A stretch of DNA of 64,000 bases from Ampullaceana balthica (taxonomy: Eukaryota > Mollusca > Gastropoda > Lymnaeidae): the NCBI GenBank assembly GCA_944989445.1, contig CALYLW010000057.1:914984-978983 (forward strand), in the 5' to 3' direction. A program made the position numbers and the translations under genes. Positions 63,931-64,000 of this stretch are shown here, piece by piece. The first letter of the stretch is position 1. Every line of letters starts with the position of its first letter. The notes beneath the pieces are model-generated. The model was not told the origin of the DNA and made no database searches. It saw only the letters and a program-made list of their open reading frames with translations.

Positions 63931-64000
63931 TAGAAAAACTTAACAATTACTTGGCATTATATCCCTTAATAAAGAGAACGAAGTCCAGTGGTGTGCCACT
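63931..64000 (+). repeat. Core repeat copy 11, cut by the window edge
   Basis: TAGAAAAACTTAACAATTAC, TTGGCATTATATCCCTTAAT, AAAGAGAACGAAGTCCAGTG and GTGTGCCACT. Only the left block and palindrome are inside the window. Confidence 0.75.

Overview
The window looks like intergenic or intronic DNA from a metazoan, most likely an invertebrate. It is AT-rich and has no recognisable intact host gene. It is crowded with hAT, Helitron and Tigger/pogo-like DNA transposon remnants and with long minisatellites. A mollusc is plausible because Helitrons, hAT MITEs and minisatellite-bearing repeats are abundant there, but no sequence here proves the taxon. Bacterial features (operons, ribosome binding sites, CRISPR, rRNA) are absent. 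Every long open frame is either inside a tandem repeat whose unit is a multiple of 3, or is short and without recognisable motifs.

Layout. 1-3.8 kb: a 5'-truncated LINE reverse transcriptase fragment, two abutting antisense Helitrons, and three minisatellites, two of them interrupted by hAT-type elements with clear 8-bp target duplications. 5-9.1 kb: a 23-bp minisatellite, the first copy of a recurring roughly 400-450-bp core repeat, and a hAT element carrying a BED-finger relic and a nested MITE. 10.5-11.6 kb: a Tigger-like element with a nested hAT MITE. 13.8-16.4 kb: a 47-bp minisatellite of about 48 units, split by a 279-bp MITE. 16.6-19 kb: Helitron-related DNA and a diverged tandem duplication. 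21.4-23.2 kb and 34.0-37.1 kb: two copies of one segmental repeat. 30.1-31.8 kb: an inverted relative of the 5.9-7.3 kb locus with a much larger minisatellite. 31.9-33.4 kb: an anomalous C-rich, error-like block. 37-41 kb: nested transposons and a decayed coding remnant. 42.8-52.8 kb: seven minisatellites, including a nearly perfect 60-bp x 23 array and a Helitron 5' end tandemly repeated 14 times. 53-64 kb: further core copies, a 1.7-kb antisense Helitron whose empty site survives in a paralogue, a complete 515-bp Helitron, and a three-level nested hAT stack with a tRNA-like relic.

What ties it together. A core repeat recurs 11 times (some copies partial) in both orientations. It carries a near-palindrome around AAGTGGCAAGCCACTT at one end and a conserved AGTACTGGTGCTTTTTAGTG block at the other. 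It often sits near a locus-specific minisatellite. Where two paralogous loci can be compared, a unit present in 1-3 copies at one locus is expanded to tens of copies at the other. Several arrays are built from transposon termini. No new enzymatic or defence system was found. The strongest candidate for something undescribed is this core-repeat family and its link to minisatellite birth. All alignments were made by eye, so identities and copy numbers are approximate.
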